A DNA stretch of 64,000 nt from Sinorhizobium sp. B11 (GTDB taxonomy: Bacteria > Pseudomonadota > Alphaproteobacteria > Rhizobiales > Rhizobiaceae): NCBI GenBank assembly GCA_039725955.1, contig CP091033.1, forward strand, positions 372,001 to 436,000, in the 5' to 3' direction. The first letter of the stretch is position 1. Each line of letters begins with the position of its first letter. Shown here piece by piece: positions 26,567 to 35,187 of this stretch. Under the pieces are notes generated by a model, which was given only the letters and a program-made list of their open reading frames with translations, did not search any database and was not told the DNA's origin. The position numbers were made by a program, and so were the translations under genes.

Positions 26567-28246
26567 ATGAGGGGAAACGGCATCGGCGGCACGGCTCCGG
26601 CCGCCTGGCTTGCAACAGCGGGTCTGGTTCTCGTCGTCGCCGTTCCCTTCATTGCGGTGGTGCTGCAAGGCATCTTCCCCGAACTTGGACGGGGCTCGTT
26701 TGCGAGCCCGTTCTCCTCTCTCTATGCGACCCTCGCCGATAGTTCGCTGATCCGCATGGGCGGCAATACCATCCTGCTCGGCGTTTGCGTGGTGTTCGCC
26801 TCTGCATTGGTTGCCGTACCGCTCGGTGTTTTCCGCGCTCTCTACAGGATTCCATTCGCGCCTCTCTGGGACGTTCTCTTGCTCGTGCCCTTCATGATCC
26901 CGCCTTATATTGCGACACTCGGCTGGATCATGACCCTGCAGCCGCGCGGTTATCTGCAGCAGCTTGCCGGCTTCAATCTGGCGCCCTTCCTGTTTTCGAT
27001 TTTCGGCATGACGCTGGTCATGGCCTTCAACACTTTCCCTGTCGTCTATTTTGCCGTGTCGCGCACCGTCGAAGCCGTCGGCGCACGTTACGCCGATGTC
27101 GGTCGTGTCTTCGGCGCCTCTCCGGCACGCGCCTTCTGGCGCATCACGCTGCCACTCTCGGCCCCCGGCCTGACCGCGAGCCTGATGCTGGTCTTCGCCG
27201 CCGCGATCGAGGAATACGGCACGCCGGCAGCGCTCGGCCGACGCGCCGGGTTTCAGGTACTGGTAACTGGCATCGACCTTCGCGTCACCGACTGGCCGAT
27301 CGATCTGCCGGGCGCGGCCATCCTGTCGCTCGTGCTGGTCGCCATGTCGCTGATCACCTTCCTCCTGCAGCGCTGGATCCTCGCGCGCCGCTCTTATCAG
27401 ACGGTCGGCGGCAAGCCGACGGCGAAGGACAAGCGCCCACTTGGCGCGCTGAAAGCGCCCGTGATGATCGCGTTCACGGTCGTCGCCTTCCTTGCAACCG
27501 GCGTGCCGTTGCTGGCCATCCTCGCGACAGCGTTGGCACGGACCATCTCAGGCGGTCTCGCTTTCGACAATGTCAGCCTCGACAATTTCATGGCGGTCTT
27601 CGGCAATAGCGCCGGCGCCGTCACGGCACTGATCAACAGCTTCTCGCTCGGTATCGGTACGGCGCTTATAACGGGCCTGATCGGTGTGACGGCCGCCTAT
27701 ACCGTGGTGAAGACGAAGATGTCAGGCCGCTTGGCGATCGATGTGATGACCATTCTGCCGAATGCCCTGCCGGGTATCGTCGTTGCTGTCGGCCTCATCC
27801 TCGCCTGGAATATGCCGGGCCTGCCGTTTACACCCTATAATACCGCTTTCATTCTGCTGCTTGCCTATTGCTGCATCCTGCTGCCGCAGCCGGTTCGCTA
27901 TACCACGGCCGCCTTCCAGCAGATCGGTGACAATCTGGAGGCAGCAGCCCGCGTCTGCGGTGCCAGCGGCGTCACAGCCTTCCGCCGCATTCTGCTGCCG
28001 CTCGTCTTTCCGAGCCTTGCTTCCTCGATGCTGCTTGTCTTCGCGCTTGCCTCGCGTGAGCTCGTTGCTTCCGTCGTCGTCGCACCGGTTGGCATGCAGA
28101 CGATCGCGACCTTCATCTGGCGCCAGTTCGAGCAGGGCTCCATCGGCCTCGGCATGGCGATGGCTTTCATCGCCATCTGCATCACGACATTGCTGCCGCT
28201 GATCCTCATGGGGCTGATGCGGCGTGGCAATATGGTCGCGGATTGA
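26567..28246 (+). CDS. afuB: ABC importer double permease (AfuB/FbpB type)
   Basis: 559 residues with two tandem permease domains of about six helices each. EAA-like cytoplasmic loops are VGRVFGASPARAFWRITLPLS in the first half and AARVCGASGVTAFRRILLPLV in the second, as expected of the fused permease of this importer class. The start at 26567 is 11 bp after the binding-protein stop. It completes the afuCAB operon; no gene on the same strand follows closely enough to be clearly co-transcribed except the small protein at 28326. Confidence 0.92.
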   Translation: MRGNGIGGTAPAAWLATAGLVLVVAVPFIAVVLQGIFPELGRGSFASPFSSLYATLADSSLIRMGGNTILLGVCVVFASALVAVPLGVFRALYRIPFAPLWDVLLLVPFMIPPYIATLGWIMTLQPRGYLQQLAGFNLAPFLFSIFGMTLVMAFNTFPVVYFAVSRTVEAVGARYADVGRVFGASPARAFWRITLPLSAPGLTASLMLVFAAAIEEYGTPAALGRRAGFQVLVTGIDLRVTDWPIDLPGAAILSLVLVAMSLITFLLQRWILARRSYQTVGGKPTAKDKRPLGALKAPVMIAFTVVAFLATGVPLLAILATALARTISGGLAFDNVSLDNFMAVFGNSAGAVTALINSFSLGIGTALITGLIGVTAAYTVVKTKMSGRLAIDVMTILPNALPGIVVAVGLILAWNMPGLPFTPYNTAFILLLAYCCILLPQPVRYTTAAFQQIGDNLEAAARVCGASGVTAFRRILLPLVFPSLASSMLLVFALASRELVASVVVAPVGMQTIATFIWRQFEQGSIGLGMAMAFIAICITTLLPLILMGLMRRGNMVAD

Positions 28247-28325
28247 GGCGTCCTCTAAATTTAAATGTTCTTGTTTCCCGCCAAAATTGCTGGGATAGTT
28301 TCCTCAGGCAATCTTTGGAGTAAAC

Positions 28326-28553
28326 ATGTCTCCAGTCACGGAGATCCTTATAGGCCTCTCGGCCGTTTCCATCCTGATCGTCGCATTTGCCGTATTCTTG
28401 TCTTGGAACCCTCCATGGTGGAGTCGTCTTCGTTTTCGAAGGCGTTTCGTTCGTGGCCAAGCCGAAGGCGGCATCGAGGTGAGTTTTGATCTCGATGATG
28501 GAGGCGATGGTGGTGGTGGTGGTGACGGAGGTGGCGACGGAGGAGGCGACTAA
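28326..28553 (+). CDS. Small membrane protein with Gly/Asp repeat tail
   Basis: 75 residues with a good ribosome site (GGAG six bases before ATG). Residues ~5-28 form one hydrophobic helix (EILIGLSAVSILIVAFAVFL), then a WNPPWW motif, a basic stretch (RLRFRRRF) and a tail of Asp-Gly repeats (DGGDGGGGGDGGGDGGGD). The basic stretch after the helix suggests a cytoplasmic tail. I do not recognise the family. The repeat is coded by varied codons (ggt, gga, ggc), arguing for selection on the protein rather than recent DNA slippage. Confidence 0.6.
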   Translation: MSPVTEILIGLSAVSILIVAFAVFLSWNPPWWSRLRFRRRFVRGQAEGGIEVSFDLDDGGDGGGGGDGGGDGGGD

Positions 28554-28555
28554 CC

Positions 28556-29323
28556 TCAGAGCGATGCCGTAATCCCACCATCCACCATCAGCATATGCCC
28601 GTTGATGAAGGACGACGCGTCCGACGCCAGGAAGACAGCCGCACCTACCAACTCTTCCACGTTGCCCCACCGGCCGGCCGGCGTACGCGTCTCGAGCCAG
28701 GCGGAAAATTTCGGATCGTCGACAAGCGCCTGGTTGAGCGGCGTTCTGAAGTAGCCTGGCGCGATGGCGTTGACCTGCAGGCCATGCTTTGCCCAGTCCG
28801 TCGCCATGCCGCGGGTCAGGTTGCGAACAGCGCCCTTGGTTGCGGTATAGGGTGCGATATTCGGGCGGGCGAGTTCCGCCTGCACCGAGGCTATGTTGAT
28901 GATTTTGCCGCGGCCGCGGCTGATCATCGCCTGTGCCACTGGCTGGCTGACATAGAAGATGCTGGAAACATTGGTGCGGAACAGTTCGTCCCACTTTTCG
29001 ACCGGAAACTCCTCCAGCGGCGTCCGAAACTGCATGCCGGCATTGTTGATCAGGATATCGATCGGACCGATCTCCGCCTCGATATAAGCAATGGCGGTTC
29101 TGCTGGCCTCGGCATCCGTCACATCGAAAGCGGCGCTGACGGCGTGGCGTTTCCTTTCGCGGATCGTCTCGGCAGCCGCCTCCGCCTTCTGGGCGTTTCG
29201 GCCATTGATGATGACGGAGGCGCCATGCTCGGCAAGGCCGAGCGCCAGTGCATAGCCGATGCCCTGGCTGGAGCCTGTCACCAGCGCACGACGGCCGGAA
29301 AGATCGAAGAGCGGAAAGGTCAC
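28556..29323 (-). CDS. SDR oxidoreductase, gluconate 5-dehydrogenase-like
   Basis: 255 residues, GTG start at 29323 with GGAG upstream. Classical short-chain dehydrogenase: cofactor motif VTGSSQGIGYALA, structural NNAGMQFRTPLEEF, catalytic Ser-Tyr-Lys in IASVQAELARPNIAPYTATKGAV, and C-terminal GHMLMVDGGITASL. The NGRNAQKAE stretch after strand 2 suggests NADP preference. The sequence is of the Gno/IdnO (5-keto-gluconate reductase) type; substrate unproven. It stands alone between the small membrane protein and pcaB. Confidence 0.86.
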   Translation of the reverse strand: MTFPLFDLSGRRALVTGSSQGIGYALALGLAEHGASVIINGRNAQKAEAAAETIRERKRHAVSAAFDVTDAEASRTAIAYIEAEIGPIDILINNAGMQFRTPLEEFPVEKWDELFRTNVSSIFYVSQPVAQAMISRGRGKIINIASVQAELARPNIAPYTATKGAVRNLTRGMATDWAKHGLQVNAIAPGYFRTPLNQALVDDPKFSAWLETRTPAGRWGNVEELVGAAVFLASDASSFINGHMLMVDGGITASL

Positions 29324-29385
29324 GGGATCACTCCTGAATTCAACACCCCTGCATAGCCGGTTTTACAGCCTTGACGCAAAGGCGA

Positions 29386-30433
29386 TCAGCTTGTCCCTAG
29401 ACGTTTGATGTTACCAACGAGTTCCGTTGCAAGCCGCAGTGACGCGGCAGTCGCCATGACCATCTGTGGGAGGACCAGCCATTCAAGTGTCCAGGCCGCG
29501 CCTGAGCGTTCCTGCTCATGAACGAGCGAATGGTGGATGGCCGAAAGCTGCGTCGCATTAAAGCGGGCAAGTGCCACCAGCGTTTCGGCGGCGACCGGAT
29601 TCTGTTTGTGCGCCATTGCAGAGGAGGCGCCGCCGCCCGCAAGCTCGATTTCGCCGCCAGCTTCGGCAAGCAATGCGATGTCCTGACCGAATTTCCCGAG
29701 GCTGCCTGAAATCAGCGAATAGAGATTGGCGAGACCTGCGATGCGGGCACGCTGGCTCTGCCATTGCGGTTCGTCTGATAGCCCCAGTTCCTGCGCCAGC
29801 GAACTGCGCACGGCGGCGGCTTCGTCGCCAAGTTTTTCGAGCGTACCGGCCGCACCGCCGAACTGGACCGGGAAGACCTGCTCCGTCAGCCGATCGCGGT
29901 AGGTCTCCAGCGGGATCCGCCAGGCGGCGATACGGTCGGCGGCGGCGATGGGAATGGCGGCCTGCATGCGCGTATGGCTCATCAGGCGATTGGTGCCGAA
30001 TTGTCGTTCGAGTGCTGCCATTCCACTGACGATGGCATGCAGACGCCCACCAAAGAGGAAGGTCACGGATTTCAGCCGCAGCATCAGGCTGGTATCGATG
30101 ACATCCTGGCTGGTGGCGCCGAAATGCACATGCTCGGCGGCCTCACCACCGACTGCTTTCCTCAGTTGCCGGACGAGATCGGGAATGACGACGCCGTCCT
30201 TCGCTGTCGCCATCTTCAGGCTGGCAATATCAGGCGTTTAAAACGGCACAGGCCTCGCGGATCCTTCGGGCCGCCTCGGCCGGGATGATGCCATGCACCG
30301 CTTCAGCGCGCGCAAGTGCCGCCTCGAAAGACAGCATTGCCCTGACATCAGCGTCGGCTGAGAAATAGGTTGCAATTTCAGCGTCGCCGAGCAGGCCGCA
30401 CAGGAAGGGATGGTCGAAGGAGGAGGTGGTCAT
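29386..30433 (-). pseudogene. pcaB: 3-carboxy-cis,cis-muconate cycloisomerase PcaB, frameshifted
   Basis: PcaB converts 3-carboxy-cis,cis-muconate to 4-carboxymuconolactone. The N-terminal frame (SSFDHPFLCGLLGDAEIATYFSADADVRAMLSFEAALARAE) ends in ACAVLNA and TGA near 30240; the downstream frame resumes at PDIASLKMATAKDGVVIPDLVRQLR and runs through GATSQDVIDTSLMLR and the fumarase/aspartase signature (GGASSAMAHKQNPVAAE). The break lies in GTTTTAAACGCC, and the 1048-nt length is one more than a multiple of three, so a single base is extra. It is the last gene of pcaDCHGB. If real, growth on protocatechuate would need another PcaB. Confidence 0.85.
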
Positions 30434-30472
30434 GGAACGGCCCGTTTCATTGCAATCCCCTTCCGCCAGCCG

Positions 30473-30511
30473 GTGCCCTCTCCCCTGGAGAAGAGGATAG
30501 GGTGAGGGGAC
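30473..30511. repeat. Rhizobial-type intergenic palindromic repeat
   Basis: The stretch beginning GTGCCCTCTCCCC and ending GGTGAGGGGAC lies between pcaB and pcaG and has imperfect dyad symmetry (CCCTCTCCCC against GGGTGAGGGG). It resembles short GC-rich interspersed repeats common in rhizobial genomes. Only one copy is in this window. Confidence 0.45.
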
Positions 30512-30544
30512 GCTACTTGTACTGAGCCTTGCTCGCAAGCCGGC

Positions 30545-31156
30545 TCAGATATCCAGGAATACCGTCTCCTTCGGTCCCTGCAAATAGATGTCGAAGCTGA
30601 GCTTGGCATCGTCGCGGGTGGCGATCAGCGTAGCTACGCGCTCCCGGTGTTCGATACGGGCGAGGATCGGATCGCCGGCATTGGCTTCCTGCTCCTCCGG
30701 AAAATACATGCGTGTATGCAGGCCAATATTGATGCCGCGAGCGACGATCCAGAAGGTGATGTGCGGCGCCATCTTGCGGCCGTCCTTGAAGGGAACCTTG
30801 CCGGGCTTGATGGTCTCGAAACTGTAGACGCCATCATCTCCACGGGTGGGGCAGCGGCCCCAGCCGGTGAAATTCGGGTCGGCCGTGCCGCGCATTTCCG
30901 AGGGACTGTTGTAGAGGCCGGCACTGTCTGCTTGCCAGATCTCGATGACGGCATCGCGAACGAGGGCGCCGGCGCCATCGAAGATACGGCCGCTGACGGT
31001 GATGTGCTCACCGAGCGTCTTGTCATTGACCATCTGCGCGCCGAGGTCGGTATCATAGACGCCGGTGATGTCGCAGAAATTCGGCGTCAGTCCGATATGC
31101 ACATAGGGGCCGGCGGTCTGGGACGGGGTTTCCTTGAGATAGCCGAGTTCCTGCAT
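30545..31156 (-). CDS. pcaG: Protocatechuate 3,4-dioxygenase alpha subunit
   Basis: 203 residues from ATG 31156, preceded by GGAGGGG that overlaps the end of pcaH (TGACATG). The alpha subunit shares the dioxygenase beta-sandwich (GRIFDGAGALVRDAVIEIWQADSAGLYNSP, PHITFWIVARGINIGLHTRMYFPEE) but lacks the full set of iron ligands, which the beta subunit supplies. With PcaH it opens the ring of protocatechuate between C3 and C4 using O2 and non-haem Fe(III). Confidence 0.95.
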   Translation of the reverse strand: MQELGYLKETPSQTAGPYVHIGLTPNFCDITGVYDTDLGAQMVNDKTLGEHITVSGRIFDGAGALVRDAVIEIWQADSAGLYNSPSEMRGTADPNFTGWGRCPTRGDDGVYSFETIKPGKVPFKDGRKMAPHITFWIVARGINIGLHTRMYFPEEQEANAGDPILARIEHRERVATLIATRDDAKLSFDIYLQGPKETVFLDI

Positions 31157-31157
31157 G

Positions 31158-31907
31158 TCAGTTCCCCTCCAGCTTGTTTTCGAACATCGTCGAGCGGCGG
31201 CCGCGCAGCACGATATCGAATTTGTAGGCGCGGCTGTCCATCGGGATCGTGTTACCCCAGTCGAGCGGGGCAATGAGCTGCTCGATAGCCGCCTTGTCGG
31301 GGATGGTGCCGACGATCGGACATTTCCAGATCATCGGGTCACCCTCGAAATACATCTGGGTGATCAGACGCTGCGAGAAGCCGTGGCCGAAGATCGAGAA
31401 ATGGATATGGGCCGGGCGCCAGTCGTTGACACCGTTCGGCCAGGGGTAGGCGCCGGGTCGCACAGTGCGAAAGAAATAGCGACCTTCCTCGTCGGTGACA
31501 AAGCGACCGCAGCCGCCGAAATTCGGGTCGATGGCGGCGAGATAGGTTTCCTTCTTGTGGCGGTAGCGGCCGCCGGCATTGGCCTGCCAGAATTCCACGA
31601 GAACGCCCGATTGCGGACGGCCGCGCTCATCGAGTACGCGACCGTGGACGATGATACGTTCGCCGATCGCGCTTTCGCCGGGTCGCGCGAAATTGTGGAT
31701 CAGGTCGTTATCCATCTCGCCGATCATCGACTGGCCGAAGACAGGACCGGTGATCTCAGAAATCGTGCCATCAAGCGATAGCAGCGCGCGCTGCGGTGAG
31801 CGCAGAACTGATGTCTTGTAGCCCGGCGTATAGGCCGGTGAATGCCAGGCGCGGTCACGAGCGAAGAAGGCTCCGGTTTCTGGCTTGCGGTTCGGTAAGT
31901 CCGACAT
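31158..31907 (-). CDS. pcaH: Protocatechuate 3,4-dioxygenase beta subunit
   Basis: 249 residues from ATG 31907 with GGGAG upstream. It carries the Fe(III) ligands expected of PcaH: tyrosines in GGRYRHKKE and RPGAYPWPNG and two histidines in PAHIHFSIFG. N-terminal WHSPAYTPGYKTSVLRSP is typical of the beta subunit. It is followed directly by pcaG, and preceded by pcaC with a 10-bp gap. Confidence 0.96.
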   Translation of the reverse strand: MSDLPNRKPETGAFFARDRAWHSPAYTPGYKTSVLRSPQRALLSLDGTISEITGPVFGQSMIGEMDNDLIHNFARPGESAIGERIIVHGRVLDERGRPQSGVLVEFWQANAGGRYRHKKETYLAAIDPNFGGCGRFVTDEEGRYFFRTVRPGAYPWPNGVNDWRPAHIHFSIFGHGFSQRLITQMYFEGDPMIWKCPIVGTIPDKAAIEQLIAPLDWGNTIPMDSRAYKFDIVLRGRRSTMFENKLEGN

Positions 31908-31917
31908 TCTGTCTCCC

Positions 31918-32316
31918 TCAGGCCACCTTGCCGGCGTCCATCTGCTCGAAAACCTGTTTGGCGATCTTGATCGCGTGATTGGCGGCCGGCACGCCGGCAT
32001 AGATTGCCACATGCAAGAGCGCCTCGCGAATATCCTCCCGGGAGGCGCCGGTATTGACGGTAGCGCGCACATGCATCGCCACTTCGTCGTCCTGGCCGAG
32101 TGCGGCAAGTAGCGCGATCGTGATCATCGAGCGCTCACGCTTCGTCAGTTCAGGCCGCGACCAGACGTGACCCCAAGCCGCTTCGGCGATCAGTTCCTGG
32201 AACGGCCTGTCGAAGTCGGTCGAGGCAGCCTGGGCGCGGTCGACATGGGCATCGCCGAGAACGGAGCGACGAGTCGCCATTCCCTGTTGATAGCGTTCGG
32301 ACACGGTGTCACTCAT
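31918..32316 (-). CDS. pcaC: 4-carboxymuconolactone decarboxylase
   Basis: 132 residues, the usual length for stand-alone PcaC. MSDTVSERYQQGMATRRSVLGDAHVDRA and PELTKRERSMITIALLAALGQDDEVAMHVRATVNTGASREDIREALLH are family hallmarks. It decarboxylates 4-carboxymuconolactone to beta-ketoadipate enol-lactone. The ATG overlaps the pcaD stop (ATGA), so the two are translationally coupled; they are separate proteins, not a PcaL fusion. Confidence 0.95.
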   Translation of the reverse strand: MSDTVSERYQQGMATRRSVLGDAHVDRAQAASTDFDRPFQELIAEAAWGHVWSRPELTKRERSMITIALLAALGQDDEVAMHVRATVNTGASREDIREALLHVAIYAGVPAANHAIKIAKQVFEQMDAGKVA

Positions 32317-33116
32317 GGGCTTTTTTCTCCAATCGATGACAGGAAGGCGCGGATGATCGCCGTCAGCGCTTCCGGCTGCTCGACCGGCGGAATGTGGGCG
32401 CAGTCCTTGATGACTTCGTAGCGTGCGTCGGGGATCAGCCTGGCGGTGGACAGCACCAGATCCGGCGGCGTCGAGCCATCCTGATCGCCGACGACACAGA
32501 TGGTCGGCACCTTGATCTTGGCTGCCGCCTCGGTGAAATCGGCGTCGCGGATCGCCGCGCAGGTTGCGTTATAACCTTCCACCGGCTGGCGGATCAGCAT
32601 GTTGCAATAGCCGGCATAGGCGTTGTTTTCCGGTCGGCGGAAAGCCAGTGTGAACCAGCGCTCCATGACCATGTCGACGATGCTCGCAATGCCGCTTTTC
32701 TCGACCGCGGCGATGCGGTTGTTCCAGCTTTCGGCCGTGCCGATCTTGTGGGCGGTGTCGCAAAGGATGAGCGCCTTCACCAGGTCCGGACGACGCTGAT
32801 AGAGCGACTGGGCAATCAGGCCGCCGACCGAAAGGCCGCAGATGACGGCATCCTTGACCGACAGCAGATCGAGCAGCCCGGCAAGATCCGTCGCATGGTC
32901 CTCCATGGAATATGGCACCTGGCCGACATCGGAAAGACCGTGGCCGCGCATGTCATAGAGAATGATGGCAAAATCGCCGGCAAGACGCACGATCACATCG
33001 CGCCAGATCCGGAAGTCCGTGCCGAGCGAATTGGCAAACACGATGACCGGCCTGTCAGCCGGCGCACCGATGAGCTGGTAGTGGATCGTTACGTCGTTGA
33101 TACTGGCGAATTGCAC
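32313..33116 (-). CDS. pcaD: 3-oxoadipate enol-lactonase
   Basis: 267 residues from GTG 33116, chosen because GGGAGGAGA lies six bases upstream and the protein begins with the conserved QFASINDVTIHYQLIG. It is an alpha/beta hydrolase with nucleophile elbow CGLSVGGLIAQ, oxyanion region VFANSLGTDFRIW and a late histidine in CAHIPPVEQPEAL. It hydrolyses beta-ketoadipate enol-lactone to beta-ketoadipate. First gene of pcaDCHGB, divergent from pcaQ. Confidence 0.95.
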   Translation of the reverse strand: MQFASINDVTIHYQLIGAPADRPVIVFANSLGTDFRIWRDVIVRLAGDFAIILYDMRGHGLSDVGQVPYSMEDHATDLAGLLDLLSVKDAVICGLSVGGLIAQSLYQRRPDLVKALILCDTAHKIGTAESWNNRIAAVEKSGIASIVDMVMERWFTLAFRRPENNAYAGYCNMLIRQPVEGYNATCAAIRDADFTEAAAKIKVPTICVVGDQDGSTPPDLVLSTARLIPDARYEVIKDCAHIPPVEQPEALTAIIRAFLSSIGEKSP

Positions 33117-33186
33117 TTTAAATCTCCTCCCCACCCAATTTGATGAGTTGATCCGGTTAAGTAAAATGATATTTTTCGGCTTTTCG

Positions 33187-33202
33187 ATAACCTATGAGTT
33201 AT
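33187..33202. promoter_or_regulatory. PcaQ-type operator
   Basis: ATAACC, TATG, AGTTAT closely matches the ATAACC-N4-GGTTAA motif reported for PcaQ of Sinorhizobium meliloti (left half exact, right half four of six). It lies in the pcaD-pcaQ divergent region and overlaps the first possible pcaQ start codon at 33201. A further GGTTAA half-site is at 33155-33160. Confidence 0.6.
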
Positions 33203-34148
33203 GAAAATTATGATCGATAGTCGTATCAAGTTTCGCCATCTGCAGACCTTTGTCGAGGTGGCGCGGCAGAAAAGCGTCATGAAGGCGGCTGAACTCCTGC
33301 ATGTCAGCCAGCCGGCGGTGACGAAGACGATCCGCGAGCTCGAGCTGGCACTTGGCGTCAGTGTTTTCGAGCGTGACGGGCGCGGGATCCGGATCACGCG
33401 TTATGGCGAGGTCTTCCTGCGCCATGCCGGCGCTGCGCTGACAGCGCTGCGGCAAGGGCTCGATTCCGTCTCGCAGGAGCAGTTCGGCGATGCTCCGCCA
33501 ATCCGCATCGGCGCGCTGCCGACAGTCTCGACGCGCATCATGCCGCGGGCAATGGATCTGTTTCTGAAGGAAAATACCTGGAGCCGGGTGAAGATCGTCA
33601 CCGGTGACAATACTGTGCTCCTTGAGCAGCTGCGTGTCGGCGATCTCGATCTCGTCGTCGGCCGTCTCGCGGGGGCAGAAAGGATGGCCGGCTTCTCGTT
33701 CGAGCATCTCTATTCCGAGCAAGTGGTCTTTGCCGTGCGCACCGGCCATCCGCTGCTTGGCGCCGGCAAATCGTTCTTCGCCGAACTCGGCCGCTATACG
33801 CTTCTCATGCCGACCCGCGGTTCGATCATCAGGCCGGTGGTCGAAAATTTCCTGATCGCCAATGGCGTCGCCAGCCTGCCGAGCCAGATCGAGACTGTTT
33901 CCGATGCCTTCGGCCGCGCTTTCGTGCGCGATAGCGACGCGATCTGGATCATCTCCAACGGCGTGGTTGCGCGGGATATTGCCGACGGCGTGCTTGTCGC
34001 CCTGCCGGTCGATACGAGCGAGACGAAGGGTCCCGTTGGATTGACGGTGCGTACCGATTCCGTCCCCTCGCTGCCGCTGTCGATCCTCATGCAGACGATC
34101 CGTGAGGCAGCGCTGGAAATTTCGGGGCAGCCTGCACCTGCGCACTAA
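33201..34148 (+). CDS. pcaQ: LysR-type activator of the pca operon
   Basis: 315 residues if ATG 33201 is used; ATG 33210 gives the conserved start MIDSRIKFRHLQTFVEVARQKSVMKAAELLHVSQPAVTKTIREL. The N-terminal helix-turn-helix and the inducer domain (PPIRIGALPTVSTRIMPRAMDLF) match PcaQ, which activates pcaDCHGB in response to beta-carboxymuconate-type intermediates. The divergent arrangement with pcaD and the operator at 33187-33202 support this. Because the operator overlaps codon 1 at 33201, 33210 may be the real start. Confidence 0.93.
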   Translation: MKIMIDSRIKFRHLQTFVEVARQKSVMKAAELLHVSQPAVTKTIRELELALGVSVFERDGRGIRITRYGEVFLRHAGAALTALRQGLDSVSQEQFGDAPPIRIGALPTVSTRIMPRAMDLFLKENTWSRVKIVTGDNTVLLEQLRVGDLDLVVGRLAGAERMAGFSFEHLYSEQVVFAVRTGHPLLGAGKSFFAELGRYTLLMPTRGSIIRPVVENFLIANGVASLPSQIETVSDAFGRAFVRDSDAIWIISNGVVARDIADGVLVALPVDTSETKGPVGLTVRTDSVPSLPLSILMQTIREAALEISGQPAPAH

Positions 34149-34212
34149 CCTTCAAGACAACTGCCGCCTTTGTTCGTAGACTTCGCTCCTGGCTATCCGA
34201 GGAGACGGCAAA

Positions 34213-35106
34213 ATGAAAACAGGCTTCATCGGTCTCGGCGTGATGGGTACGCCGATGGCGCTCAATCTCGCGCGGGCAGGTACCGATCTCATCGTCTGGA
34301 ACCGTTCGCCGGAAAGGGCTGACACGCTACGGACAGCGGGCGCCGAAGTGGCCGCGGATGTCGACGAAGTGTTTACGACAGCCCGGACCGTCATCCTGAT
34401 GCTTGCAACGGCAGCGGTGATCGACACGGTTCTCGGGCGCGGTACACCAGGTTTTGTCGAACGGGTAGCCGGACATGTCGTCATCCATATGGGGACCACC
34501 GCGCCCGAATATTCGAAAGCGCTTGAGGCGGATATTCGTGCCGCCGGCGGCCACTATGTCGAGGCGCCTGTTTCAGGCTCGCGCCGGCCGGCGGAGGAAG
34601 GCCAGCTTGTGGTCATGCTTGCGGGAGATGCGGACGTCGTCGAAGAGGTTCGTCCGCTTTTGAAGCCCATGTGCAGGGAAACGGTTGTCTGCGGCGCCGT
34701 GCCGAATGCGCTCCTGATGAAGCTTGCCGTCAATATATTTCTGATCACGACGGTCACGGGGCTTGCCGAAGCGGCGCACTTTGCCGCCCGACAGGGATTG
34801 GACATGGGGCTTTTCAAAGCTGTCGTCGATGCCGGCCAGATGGCGAGCGGCATATCGCGGATCAAGAGCGGCAAGCTGGTGGAGCGGGACTTCTCAGTGC
34901 AGGCGGCGATCTCCGACGCGCTGAAAAACAATCGTTTGGTCGCCGAAGCGGCTCGGCATGCGGGCATTGCTTCGCCGCTGCTCGATGCTTGCCATGCGCT
35001 TTACGCGGAAACCGAAAGTCTGGGTTTCGGGCGTGAGGACATGGCGGCCGTCATCCGCGCGCTTGAAGCGCGAACCGAGGCAATCAGCCTGCCTTTCGGG
35101 GATTGA
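34213..35106 (+). CDS. NAD(P)-dependent 3-hydroxyisobutyrate dehydrogenase-family oxidoreductase
   Basis: 297 residues with a beta-hydroxyacid dehydrogenase layout: N-terminal Rossmann motif [21 protein letters not shown], then [11 protein letters not shown] favouring NADP, substrate-binding [22 protein letters not shown] and the catalytic lysine in [21 protein letters not shown]. Likely oxidises or reduces a small 2- or 3-hydroxyacid or semialdehyde. It follows pcaQ on the same strand with a 64-bp gap, but a functional tie to the pca genes is not evident. Confidence 0.86.
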   Translation: MKTGFIGLGVMGTPMALNLARAGTDLIVWNRSPERADTLRTAGAEVAADVDEVFTTARTVILMLATAAVIDTVLGRGTPGFVERVAGHVVIHMGTTAPEYSKALEADIRAAGGHYVEAPVSGSRRPAEEGQLVVMLAGDADVVEEVRPLLKPMCRETVVCGAVPNALLMKLAVNIFLITTVTGLAEAAHFAARQGLDMGLFKAVVDAGQMASGISRIKSGKLVERDFSVQAAISDALKNNRLVAEAARHAGIASPLLDACHALYAETESLGFGREDMAAVIRALEARTEAISLPFGD

Positions 35107-35187
35107 CGCCACACCGCTCTGGCCTTTCTCGTCATGCTGACGCAATCTTGCCTGTGCACAGAGCGGCTTTTGAAGTTGGACGGTTAA

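Noticed and set aside
30230..30538. Independent small gene at the pcaG-pcaB junction
   Set aside because: Its residues are the N-terminus of PcaB; it is the 5' part of a frameshifted pcaB, preceded by translated repeat sequence.
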